A stretch of DNA of 11,463 bases from an uncultured Eubacteriales bacterium (lineage in GTDB: Bacteria; Bacillota; Clostridia; Oscillospirales; Oscillospiraceae), in the NCBI GenBank assembly GCA_900550615.1, contig URSX01000053.1, positions 1 through 11,463 of the forward strand, given 5' to 3'. A program made the translations under genes and the position numbers. The notes under the pieces were generated by a model, which was not told the DNA's origin, did no database searches, and saw nothing but the letters and a program-made list of their open reading frames with translations. This document shows positions 1-7,678 of the stretch, in pieces (within the stretch, counting starts at the first letter, position 1; the number at the start of each line of letters is the position of its first letter).

Positions 1-54
1 CACCAGCGCGAACACGCTGGCAAGCAGGGACCGTTTGGTGGTGTTCTTGCTCAT
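1..54 (-). CDS. SipW-type signal peptide protein, N-terminal fragment cut by the window edge
   Basis: Only the first 18 codons are present, reading MSKNTTKRSLLASVFALV. They match the start of the 707-residue LRR protein further right (MSKKTTKRSLLASVFALV) with one residue change, and 50 of 54 bases are identical. In that paralogue the same stretch begins a signal peptide of the camelysin/TasA type, which in known systems is cut by the dedicated signal peptidase SipW. The start is supported by an AGGAG ribosome site eight bases upstream (63-67). A promoter and structured leader precede it. Whether the missing part carries a plain TasA-like domain or an LRR domain cannot be known here. The paralogy is seen directly; export to the cell surface is inferred from family knowledge. 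Confidence 0.8.
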   Translation of the reverse strand, partial: MSKNTTKRSLLASVFALV

Positions 55-69
55 AGTACATACTCCTTT

Positions 70-151
70 TCTGGTTAAATCCAGATCCGGATATCCTCCC
101 CGAAAGCCCTGTGCTTTTTGCTGTGCAAAAAGCAGAATCGCCGGCGATTCT
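70..151 (-). promoter_or_regulatory. Structured 5' leader with three hairpins, copy A
   Basis: This is the untranslated leader of the gene starting at 54. In transcript order it holds a perfect 18-base palindrome (134-151, stem AGAATCG with loop CCGG), then a 10-bp hairpin with a three-base loop (112-134, stem TGCTTTTTGC), then the motif TATCCGGATCT (83-93), then a small hairpin (stem TCTGG, 70-85) directly ahead of the ribosome site. The paired hairpins begin 58 bases before the start codon, exactly as in the leader of the paralogue at 5252. The two leaders share the layout and the 11-base motif but not the stem sequences. I do not recognise a known riboswitch. The function is unknown; translation control or mRNA stability are possible. 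Confidence 0.6.
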
Positions 152-175
152 TATCCAGTATCTGTTGGCAACAGC

Positions 176-204
176 ATTTTAGCACTATAACGCCAATTCC
201 GCAA
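176..204 (-). promoter_or_regulatory. Probable sigma-A promoter of the left-edge SipW-type gene
   Basis: On the minus strand TTGCGG (199-204) and TAAAAT (176-181) are separated by 17 bases. The paralogue has the same arrangement (TTGCGA, 17 bases, TAGAAT) at nearly the same distance from its leader hairpins, and this parallel is the main support. A perfect TTGACA lies slightly upstream (211-216), but its nearest good -10, TATAGT at 184-189, would need a 21-base spacer. Confidence 0.5.
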
Positions 205-263
205 GCGTTTTGTCAATTTTTGTGTTTTTCACAAAAGCATAATCAAACTATTGCAAAGCCAGT

Positions 264-297
264 AAAAAAAAGGGCCTCCAGTCAAAGCCGGAGGCCC
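264..297 (-). terminator. Rho-independent terminator of the kamB-kamC operon
   Basis: On the minus strand an 8-bp GC-rich stem (GGGCCTCC with GGAGGCCC, 290-297 and 272-279) and a ten-base loop are followed by eight T residues (264-271). It lies 14 bases past the kamC stop codon, the expected place for the operon end, and separates it from the promoter of the next gene. Confidence 0.9.
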
Positions 298-311
298 CTT
301 TAGATGTCAAA

Positions 312-1772
312 TCAATAATTTTCCTCGATAAGCCGCAAAATCTCCGGCTTCAGCGAGAGCATACGGCAGATGTTCAGCGCGTCCCTGGGGCAGTCGGACT
401 TACCCTCCACCCGGTACAGGCCGTAGTTCATGTGGCGGGCAATGACGCGGATGCCGTCCTCCCCGCTGACCGCCAGCTCCCGTCGGATGGCCTCGGGGTC
501 AATGTCCCGCAGGCCGATAATCTGGTAATGGGCCCGACCGCAGTCAGCCACCTTATCATAGTGAGTGGTGAGCAAAGAGATAGCGTTGACTCCGTTGAGA
601 TATTTTGTCACCGCCTGGACGATGACCGCGCCCTCGTCGGGGTTGGTGCCCCGGGCGAACTCGTCCAGCAGGAACAGGGAGTAGCCCTGCTCCACTTGGG
701 CCAGGGCCTTCTGGAACTGCACGATCTCCGAGCCGAAACCGGAAAGCCCCGACTGGATGGACTGCATATCCTCAAAGAGCATCAGTACACTCTCAAACAG
801 GGGCATTTTTGCCGCCTTGGCACATACCAGAAAACCCGCCTGCATCAGCAGCACGTTCAGCGCCACCGTCTTCATCGCCACGCTCTTGCCGCCCATGTTG
901 GCGCCGGTGATGACCGTGGCGCCCTTTTCCAGTGAGATGGACACCGGCACGAAGCTACGGCCTTGCTCCGAAAGCAGGTCACATAGCTCCGGGTTCATCA
1001 TGTCCGTCAGCTCCAGGGCCCCGTCGGTGATCTCCGGCATGACGCCGCCGTAACGCACGGCAAACAGGGCCTTCTGGATGATGAAATCCAGACGACCGGC
1101 ACTTTCGGCATCCTGCAGCATGTCCTCCGCCAGGGGGGCCAGACGGGCGCCCATATCCCGGCGGATCTTGGTCTCCTCGCTCTCCTCCTCGGCGCAGATC
1201 TGCGTGCGCCGGAGGCGGATCTCGTCTTTCTCCGCGTCGGTGGCGGCGTGGTGCAGCTGCTCCTCCAGCTCCTTCTTGGTGCGGCGGATCTGGCGGAGCT
1301 TTTCGGTCATACTGTCGGGGATGTAGAAGCCCCGGGACCGGGTGTTGTCCGGGTCCAGGATGGCCAGAGCAGGCCGGGGATCGTGGAAGGACAGCTCCCG
1401 CAGGGGGGCCACCTCGCTCAGCTGGGCATACAGGGGCAGCAGGCTCTCCAGCCGCTGGAGATAGCCCTTGATCTCAAACAGCTCCACATGATCCGGCACT
1501 TCGCCGTCCCGGCAGCGGCGGATGGAGTTGCGGATGTCCTTCATCTGGCACAGGAGGATGCTGATCTTGTCATATACACCCTTGAGCTGGTCGGCATGAT
1601 CCGCCGCCTGCTGCACATTATACAGTTCCGTTTCCAGCTCCGCCCGCTCCGATGGGGTGTAAAAACGCAGACGACGAATCTTCTCCTGCCCGAAGGGGCT
1701 GCAGCCGTGGAGAGTCTCCAGGGCATATTGCAGGCCGATCTGCTGCTTTTCCTCAAACCGAATGGAAATCAT
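312..1772 (-). CDS. kamC: MutS-like ATPase, probable KamC (aminomutase reactivase ATPase subunit)
   Basis: The 486-residue product has the ATPase core of the MutS family but lacks the mismatch-binding domain. Visible motifs are a Walker A loop (GANMGGKS, residues 290-297, Lys296), Walker B (LFLLDE, 366-371, Asp370 and Glu371) followed by ARGTNPDEG, which resembles the MutS signature, and a TTH loop (402-404). Residues about 155-205 are charged and probably helical or coiled. With kamB beside it, this matches the KamB-KamC pair of lysine-fermenting Clostridia and Fusobacteria, proposed to reactivate adenosylcobalamin-dependent lysine 5,6-aminomutase. The start codon overlaps the kamB stop (ATGA), with AAGGAGG upstream inside kamB, so the two are probably translationally coupled. 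The MutS-family assignment is seen in the sequence. The reactivase role comes from family knowledge, and the aminomutase itself is not in the window. A general MutS-related protein is the alternative. Confidence 0.78.
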   Translation of the reverse strand: MISIRFEEKQQIGLQYALETLHGCSPFGQEKIRRLRFYTPSERAELETELYNVQQAADHADQLKGVYDKISILLCQMKDIRNSIRRCRDGEVPDHVELFEIKGYLQRLESLLPLYAQLSEVAPLRELSFHDPRPALAILDPDNTRSRGFYIPDSMTEKLRQIRRTKKELEEQLHHAATDAEKDEIRLRRTQICAEEESEETKIRRDMGARLAPLAEDMLQDAESAGRLDFIIQKALFAVRYGGVMPEITDGALELTDMMNPELCDLLSEQGRSFVPVSISLEKGATVITGANMGGKSVAMKTVALNVLLMQAGFLVCAKAAKMPLFESVLMLFEDMQSIQSGLSGFGSEIVQFQKALAQVEQGYSLFLLDEFARGTNPDEGAVIVQAVTKYLNGVNAISLLTTHYDKVADCGRAHYQIIGLRDIDPEAIRRELAVSGEDGIRVIARHMNYGLYRVEGKSDCPRDALNICRMLSLKPEILRLIEENY

Positions 1773-2704
1773 GCCAGTTCCTCCTTCACATTGATGACCG
1801 GCACATTCACACTCTGCCGCATCCGATCAATAAATTCATCCTTGTCAAACTTCCAGCCGTAGGCCGACACCGGATTCACCGTGACGCACAGTGTGCGGGC
1901 AGCATCCTTGGTCTGCAGCACCACCTCGCGCACGGAAAGCTTATCCAATGTATCCGGCTTCAGGAGCACCTTGCTGGGGTCGGCCACCACCAGACGACTC
2001 TTGCGCAGCAGACCGCTGCGCAGCAGCGGCAGCACCATGCTGTCCGTCAGTGCGCCGGGAATATAGGCCTCGCCATGCTCCTTCAGACACTTTTCAAGGC
2101 CCTCGGCAGCCTCCGGGGGCAGGGTCTCCGCCTTGGGCAGGTCCATCAGGCGGCAGAAGTTGGCCGTATCCTCAATGACCTTGTCCATACTCATATGGTA
2201 GGACGCGCCGGTACACAGGACGATGCCGTCGGCCACGTTCCGGGCCCCCAGCGATTTGCGGCCCAGGGCGCCGTCGATAATGGACTGGGTGGCCCCCAGC
2301 TCAAAAAATGTCTTGGACACCTCTTTCAGCTGGGCCGTGATAGAGGGGCCCGCCAGCTGCACATACCCGTCGCTGCGGGCGCGCATGATAATAACCTCTC
2401 CCAGGGGGGTGGGGATGCCGGTGGTCACCAGAATCTCCCGGGTCACGTCGCCCAGGCGCAGCATATCCTTGGCAGTGGCGATGAGGGTCCCTGCCGGGAC
2501 AAATATGCTGGGTTTTTCGGTGCCGGTGACCACGTCGGTGCTCTCACCGTCCCGGCCAATGGAGGTCAGGCCCAGGATCTGCTGCCGCCCGGTGTGATTC
2601 AGAAGCCAGTTGAGCATGGTAGTTTTGCCGGCGTTTTTGCACATGCCCACGATGGACATGCTCCGTACCTGCTGCAGCTGGCGGACTAATTCAGCTGTTG
2701 TCAT
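1769..2704 (-). CDS. kamB: P-loop protein, probable KamB (aminomutase reactivase subunit)
   Basis: The 311-residue protein has a P-loop near its N-terminus (GMCKNAGKT, residues 20-28, Lys27), a conserved-looking stretch LGLTSIGRDGESTDVVTGTEKP (44-65), and a hydrophobic SIIDGALGRKS segment (141-151) that may act as Walker B. This pattern fits the KamB family, which accompanies KamC in lysine fermentation loci and is thought to form part of the lysine 5,6-aminomutase reactivation system. It is first in a two-gene operon; its TGA overlaps the kamC ATG by four bases. The start is supported by GGAAGGAG seven to eight bases upstream and a promoter about 40 bases away. No aminomutase or other lysine-degradation gene flanks it here, so the partner enzyme must lie elsewhere or the pair serves another enzyme. 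I rely on recalled family features, not a search. Confidence 0.72.
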   Translation of the reverse strand: MTTAELVRQLQQVRSMSIVGMCKNAGKTTMLNWLLNHTGRQQILGLTSIGRDGESTDVVTGTEKPSIFVPAGTLIATAKDMLRLGDVTREILVTTGIPTPLGEVIIMRARSDGYVQLAGPSITAQLKEVSKTFFELGATQSIIDGALGRKSLGARNVADGIVLCTGASYHMSMDKVIEDTANFCRLMDLPKAETLPPEAAEGLEKCLKEHGEAYIPGALTDSMVLPLLRSGLLRKSRLVVADPSKVLLKPDTLDKLSVREVVLQTKDAARTLCVTVNPVSAYGWKFDKDEFIDRMRQSVNVPVINVKEELA

Positions 2705-2744
2705 GTTCTCTCTCCTTCCGGGGAAAAATGCCGTTCAATTAATT

Positions 2745-2773
2745 ATTATACAGCACAAAATGAAAAAAGAAAA
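2745..2773 (-). promoter_or_regulatory. Probable promoter of kamB-kamC
   Basis: A perfect TATAAT lies on the minus strand at 2745-2750, 40 bases before the kamB start. The -35 hexamer at 17 bases spacing (TTTTCT, 2768-2773) is weak. The surrounding DNA (2735-2780) is strongly AT-rich compared with the gene, as expected for a promoter. Confidence 0.6.
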
Positions 2774-2866
2774 GAGGGAAGTTTAGCCTTTGCCGCCGAA
2801 GGGGGTAGGACTACAATACATATTGGACAAGTGAATAAAAAGATGTGAAGGATATGGTCTTATGGG

Positions 2867-3061
2867 TTTCTGCGCTTTTTGGAGGCCTATCCGGAGCAAT
2901 CCACTTATTCCTCTGCGGACTTCCTGCGGAAGCTGCGGGCATGGTACGCCCGCAGAGGCATACAAGTGGAATGTGTCCAAACAGACAACGGCTTTGAGTT
3001 TACCAATCGTTTTTCGGGCAGCAAGCGCAATTTGCCGACCCTGTTTGAAAAGACGGCTGCC
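2867..3061 (+). pseudogene. Transposase remnant (rve/DDE integrase core fragment)
   Basis: The plus strand encodes an uninterrupted piece of a DDE transposase. Recognisable features are EAYPEQSTYSSADFLRKL, then VECVQTDNGFEFTNRF with the catalytic Asp in TDNG (2984-2986), then LPTLFEKTAA. This is the middle of an rve-type catalytic domain as found in IS3- and IS481-like elements. A TGA at 2846-2848 closes the frame upstream, and the first catalytic Asp region is gone. After LFEKTAA the family pattern stops abruptly at a terminator hairpin, so the Glu region and the C-terminus are missing. About 65 residues remain of a protein normally several hundred long. No terminal inverted repeats were found. 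The rest of the 424-base gap 2705-3128 holds the kamB promoter and the terminator of the LRR gene; 2775-2860 may be further decayed insertion-sequence DNA. Confidence 0.82.
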
Positions 3062-3070
3062 GATGACGGC

Positions 3071-3105
3071 AAAAGGAGAAGCCCGCGTCCGAAGACGCGG
3101 GCTTC
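3071..3105 (-). terminator. Terminator of the 707-residue LRR gene
   Basis: A perfect 12-bp stem (GAAGCCCGCGTC with GACGCGGGCTTC, 3094-3105 and 3078-3089) closes a TTCG tetraloop on the minus strand, a very stable combination. It lies 23 bases after the stop codon. The tail is a short TCCTTTT rather than a long T-run. It abuts the end of the transposase remnant. Confidence 0.8.
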
Positions 3106-3128
3106 CCATGGGGAGGGTAGGTAGCAAG

Positions 3129-5252
3129 TTAGGGGTTGGTAACATAAGTAAGCGGCATACCACTTCCCTTAGTAATCTTCTCGACTCTATCAGCGGGAAT
3201 CAATCCGTCCTCGCCGACCACTACGCTGTCCTTATTTCCGATATTCCAATTGCCGGGCTTCACATAGATCGCTCCGCCTGCCTGCATCGCCGCACAATTG
3301 TTAAACAACTTTGCAGGAATCTTCTCCACACCATTGCCAAAGGTAACTTTATTCAGTGCCTTGCTGTTGTAGAAGATACACCCATTCATACTCTCGGTAT
3401 TGATCGTAGCTTCCTTCAATTCTTTACAGGAACCAAACGCTTTATCTCCAATGGAAGTCACATTTTCGCCAACCACAACAGACTTAAGCGCCCCATGGTT
3501 CACAAATGCGGACGCGCCAATCTCGCCATTGTATACTTTAAGTGTTTGAAGCGCTTTTACGGACATACCTTTAAATGTGGCATCCATCTTGCCATTGTCA
3601 CTGATTACCAGGGACTCCAATGCCGGGCAATTGTAGAATGTTGCATCTGCCGCGCGGCTGCCTTTAACGGTTCCTCCCTTGATAACGGCCTGCTTCAGCG
3701 CAATGCAGTTTTTAAAGGCACATGTCCCGAGTTCAGTCACGCTGCTGGGAATCTCAATGCTTTCGAGACTCGTACAGTGTCTAAATGCTTCCTCACCAAT
3801 CGTCTTTACATCATCGGTAAGTGTAACGTTCGTCAAAGCGTCACAAAAGTACAAAGCCTTTTTACCCACTGTCTCCGAAGCGACCGTCACATCTGTCAGG
3901 GATCTGCAGGTGCTAAATGCACCCTCGCCAAGTTCCTTTACCGTTGCAGGCACATTCATGCTGGTAAACCCGCAGTTCTGGAAAGCAAAGTTCCCTATTT
4001 TTGTCACAGACGTTGGGAGGTTTACCGTGTTCAAGCTCTCGGCGTAGCCAAATGCTGCATAGCTGATCTCCGTAACACCCTCGGGAATATTAACTGATGT
4101 AAGTGATTTGCAGAAAAAAAACGCTTTCGGGCCAATTACATTGACACTATTCGGTATGTTGATTTCGTTAAGGCTAGTGCAATACGAAAAAGCTTTCTCT
4201 CCGATTTTCTGTAAGCTTTCCGGGAGTGTCACTTTTTTCAAACTGGTGCATACCGAGAAGGCGTCCACTCCGATCTCTGTCACGCCCTCTTCGATCACGA
4301 CCTCTTCGAGGTCGCGCCATCTATCTATCGGAGTCGCTTCCGTACCCGGCCTATTGTTATAGAAAAATCCATCTAACACCTTGCCGTTGACACCGCTCAC
4401 AGTGGCTTTGACCACTTTACCGGCTCCATTTTTTTCCACCGTAACGCCATAACCCTCAAGGTTTCCATAATCATAGAGCGATTCATAATCATATTCCGGC
4501 TTGCTATCCAATCCTTCCTCGGTCGCTGCGGCGGCGTCATAGGTATTGTCGAAGCTGTCACTCTCCACGGCAGCCTGGGTGGCCAGCACCTTCAGCGTCA
4601 GCTCGATGGTGGACTGTGCCGTGCCGTAGTTGGCCTCGTTGCCCACGTCCTCCGGCATCCACGCCACCAGCGCCACCAGCTCTTCCGCGCCTGCGTTCAG
4701 AGGTACCGGCACACTCGTTCCGTCCTCCTGCTTCTGCGTCACCTGACGGTGCAGACTCTCACCCAGATGTACACCTGTGCCCACGGCAGTGCGGGCCGCG
4801 GCGCGGTCGGCAAAGGGGGTGAATGTACCATCCTCGGCGGCGGTGATCTCCGCCCAGCCGAACTGGATATAGTCGGACAGCCTGAACTGGTCGCCGTTCA
4901 CATTGATGCCCACGGTCTCATGCACCGGCGTGATCTGCATGGCATAGTTCAGCGCCAGATTGCCGTTGTTCTTCACCTTCAGATAGGTGATCTGGGTGTA
5001 GCCCGGCTCCCACACGGCATTTTTGTCAAACAGATCCTTGGCGTCTTCCGCGGTGAGCCATGTCTTTTTGCCATCCTCGCCAACACCCCAATACTCCAGA
5101 CCCACGTCCAGCTTGCCGGACACGATCTTGTTGACGCCGGTAGAGGCCGTATCGGTGAACCACGCAAAGGTGGAACCGATCAGCATCGCCACACACAGCA
5201 CCAGCGCGAACACGCTGGCCAGCAGGGAGCGTTTGGTAGTTTTCTTGCTCAT
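3129..5252 (-). CDS. Exported SipW-type (camelysin/TasA-like) and BspA-like leucine-rich-repeat protein
   Basis: The 707-residue protein begins with a basic stretch and a hydrophobic core ending in GSTFAWFTDTA (residues 26-36), typical of signal peptides processed by SipW-like peptidases. Residues about 31-226 look like a camelysin/TasA-type beta domain (KIVSGKLDVGLEYW, TYLKVKNNGNLALNYAMQI, IELTLKVLA). An acidic, Tyr-rich linker (about 230-270) leads to an LRR_5/BspA-type domain (about 315-655) with repeats of the form LxxVxIPxSVTxIGxxAFxxCxS. There is no LPXTG motif or C-terminal membrane anchor; the protein ends in YVTNP. A surface or matrix role, perhaps binding host or fibre partners, is inferred. 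The start has AAGGAG nine bases upstream. The gene has its own promoter, structured leader and terminator. The N-terminal coding part is GC-rich while the LRR part is clearly AT-richer (boundary near 4500-4560), suggesting a mosaic origin. It is a paralogue of the gene cut at the left edge. Confidence 0.88.
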   Translation of the reverse strand: MSKKTTKRSLLASVFALVLCVAMLIGSTFAWFTDTASTGVNKIVSGKLDVGLEYWGVGEDGKKTWLTAEDAKDLFDKNAVWEPGYTQITYLKVKNNGNLALNYAMQITPVHETVGINVNGDQFRLSDYIQFGWAEITAAEDGTFTPFADRAAARTAVGTGVHLGESLHRQVTQKQEDGTSVPVPLNAGAEELVALVAWMPEDVGNEANYGTAQSTIELTLKVLATQAAVESDSFDNTYDAAAATEEGLDSKPEYDYESLYDYGNLEGYGVTVEKNGAGKVVKATVSGVNGKVLDGFFYNNRPGTEATPIDRWRDLEEVVIEEGVTEIGVDAFSVCTSLKKVTLPESLQKIGEKAFSYCTSLNEINIPNSVNVIGPKAFFFCKSLTSVNIPEGVTEISYAAFGYAESLNTVNLPTSVTKIGNFAFQNCGFTSMNVPATVKELGEGAFSTCRSLTDVTVASETVGKKALYFCDALTNVTLTDDVKTIGEEAFRHCTSLESIEIPSSVTELGTCAFKNCIALKQAVIKGGTVKGSRAADATFYNCPALESLVISDNGKMDATFKGMSVKALQTLKVYNGEIGASAFVNHGALKSVVVGENVTSIGDKAFGSCKELKEATINTESMNGCIFYNSKALNKVTFGNGVEKIPAKLFNNCAAMQAGGAIYVKPGNWNIGNKDSVVVGEDGLIPADRVEKITKGSGMPLTYVTNP
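5199..5252 (-). repeat. 5' coding repeat shared with positions 1-54
   Basis: These 54 bases, the first 18 codons of the LRR gene, match 1-54 at 50 positions in the same orientation. The copies lie about 5.2 kb apart as direct repeats and flank the kamB-kamC operon, the transposase remnant and most of the LRR gene. The left copy runs off the window, so the true repeat length is unknown. Confidence 0.85.
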
Positions 5253-5275
5253 AGTCTTTTTCTCCTTTTTAGATT

Positions 5276-5350
5276 TTTCGCAGTCGACGAAAGTTGGGAG
5301 AACCGGATACTTCTTTGCGAAGCAAAGAAGTAAAAGCCCTAGGGCTTTTA
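5276..5350 (-). promoter_or_regulatory. Structured 5' leader with three hairpins, copy D
   Basis: In transcript order this leader holds a perfect 20-base palindrome (5331-5350, stem TAAAAGCC with loop CTAG), a 9-bp hairpin with a three-base TTC loop (5310-5330, stem CTTCTTTGC), the motif TATCCGGTTCT (5299-5309), and a small hairpin (TTTCG with CGAAA, 5276-5292) before the ribosome site. The tandem hairpins occupy 58-98 bases before the start codon; in copy A they occupy 58-97. The 11-base motif differs from copy A at one base. The stems differ in sequence but pair perfectly in both, which points to selection for structure. The stems have no T-tract, so they are not ordinary terminators. Function unknown. 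Confidence 0.62.
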
Positions 5351-5372
5351 TCGCCTGCTTGTTTATAGTTTT

Positions 5373-5401
5373 ATTCTATCACTTTGAAGCATATATCGCA
5401 A
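5373..5401 (-). promoter_or_regulatory. Sigma-A promoter of the LRR gene
   Basis: On the minus strand TTGCGA (5396-5401) and TAGAAT (5373-5378) are separated by exactly 17 bases in AT-rich DNA. Transcription would start near 5366 and give a leader of about 113 bases that includes both tandem hairpins. Confidence 0.7.
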
Positions 5402-5469
5402 GGGAAATTTCGTTTTCTACATTCTACTCAAATTCGAACGTTCATTTTTATTAAAAACGTAGAATCGCT

Positions 5470-5501
5470 AAAAAGAGGGAGACACACGTCTCCCTCTTTT
5501 T
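5470..5501 (-). terminator. Terminator of glmS (T-runs on both strands)
   Basis: A perfect 14-bp stem (AAAAAGAGGGAGAC with its complement, 5470-5483 and 5488-5501) encloses a four-base loop. It begins 29 bases past the glmS stop. T-runs occur on both strands because the stem base is A/T, so it could work in either direction, but only glmS reads into it here. Confidence 0.9.
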
Positions 5502-5530
5502 TATGACATCATGTATTTACTCTCCTGCCC

Positions 5531-7366
<1,836 letters not shown>

Positions 7367-7440
7367 ATTAATTTCCTCCTGATCGCTAAACTGTTTTATA
7401 CAATCGGAAGGACAAACGCACAGATATTTGTCATTCCTGT

Positions 7441-7578
7441 CCGGCCGCAGCCTCTCTGTTTTGCGGTCGCCCGCATATTTACCGGCTGCGTACGCACCCG
7501 AACGGTGCGGGAGAGCTTCCGCCGAAAGCTTCGATACTCTCTCCTCCTCGTCGTCCCGCCTGGGCGGGCGCTGGCGCT
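7441..7578 (-). ncRNA. glmS ribozyme (glucosamine-6-phosphate-responsive self-cleaving riboswitch)
   Basis: On the minus strand the leader of glmS carries the conserved ribozyme parts in order: AAGCGCC with the expected cleavage between A (7578) and G (7577), a P2 hairpin (CCCGC with GCGGG), GACGAGGAG, TATCGAA (7530-7536) and TTCGGCGGA (7518-7526), CTCCCG, a P3 hairpin (CGCACC with GGTGCG, 7493-7509), and a P4 stem (CGCAGCC with GGCTGCG, 7484-7490 and 7446-7452). In this family glucosamine-6-phosphate is the cofactor for cleavage, after which the mRNA is degraded. The motifs are read directly; activity is inferred. The 3' limit is approximate; the core lies 75 bases before the glmS start codon. 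Together with the promoters and an upstream hairpin it accounts for most of the 312-base gap 7367-7678. Confidence 0.93.
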
Positions 7579-7582
7579 TATG

Positions 7583-7598
7583 ATGGGGTCTGCCCCAT
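7583..7598 (-). other. Hairpin just upstream of the ribozyme cleavage site
   Basis: A 6-bp stem (ATGGGG with CCCCAT) and a four-base loop sit five bases before the predicted cleavage site, in the part of the leader released by cleavage. It may keep the 5' leader from pairing with the ribozyme core. The role is inferred. Confidence 0.45.
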
Positions 7599-7605
7599 GG
7601 CCTCC

Positions 7606-7634
7606 TTTCCCTCTGTGACTGATGGTTGTATATT
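7606..7634 (+). promoter_or_regulatory. Possible promoter of the DUF421-DUF4363 operon
   Basis: TTTCCC (7606-7611) and TATATT (7629-7634) are separated by 17 bases on the plus strand, about 45 bases before the DUF421 start. The -35 is poor, so this is tentative. A short GCGGCA/TGCCG-type hairpin lies between it and the ribosome site. Confidence 0.3.
7627..7632 (-). promoter_or_regulatory. Possible -10 element for glmS
   Basis: TATACA on the minus strand lies about 50 bases before the ribozyme cleavage site. No good -35 is found at 16-18 bases spacing (TATTTG at 16). A TTGACG is further upstream but too far. It overlaps the possible promoter of the divergent gene. Confidence 0.3.
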
Positions 7635-7662
7635 TTTACCTCTGGCGGCAAATACTGCCGTC

Positions 7663-7669
7663 AAGGAGG
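7663..7669 (+). promoter_or_regulatory. Ribosome binding site that sets the DUF421 start
   Basis: AAGGAGG lies nine bases before the ATG at 7679. An ATG just one base after it (7671) opens only a two-codon frame (ATG CCG TAA), and an in-frame ATG at 7622 lacks a ribosome site, so 7679 is the likely start. Confidence 0.8.
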
Positions 7670-7678
7670 TATGCCGTA

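Noticed and set aside
70..151. Leader A as a cyclic-di-GMP or other known riboswitch
   Set aside because: Bits such as CAAAAAGC and the CCGG motif recall cyclic-di-GMP-I RNAs, but the required conserved core and spacing are absent, and the second leader resembles them even less.
118..303. Small plus-strand frame of 61 codons in the left intergenic region
   Set aside because: It lies across the structured leader, promoter and terminator of minus-strand genes and starts without a ribosome site.
1652..2689. Long plus-strand open frame opposite kamB
   Set aside because: His-, Gln- and Gly-rich shadow of GC-rich coding DNA with no start signal or family features.
2783..3163. Minus-strand frame of 126 codons between the LRR gene and kamB
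   Set aside because: It overlaps the LRR gene end, its terminator and the transposase remnant, and no ribosome site or family pattern supports it.
2862..4097. Long plus-strand open frame opposite the LRR gene
   Set aside because: It is antisense to a clear LRR protein with repeats; its product has no recognisable domain and no ribosome site, and its length follows from the repeat codon pattern of the true gene.
5310..5350. The tandem leader hairpins as terminators
   Set aside because: They lie between promoter and gene, have no T-run after either stem, and the upstream glmS terminator is already complete at 5470-5501.
7367..7651. N-terminal extension of GlmS by up to 95 residues, since the frame stays open
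   Set aside because: It would run through the ribozyme, has no family match, and GlmS needs its nucleophile Cys right after the initiator Met at 7364-7366, which also has the ribosome site.
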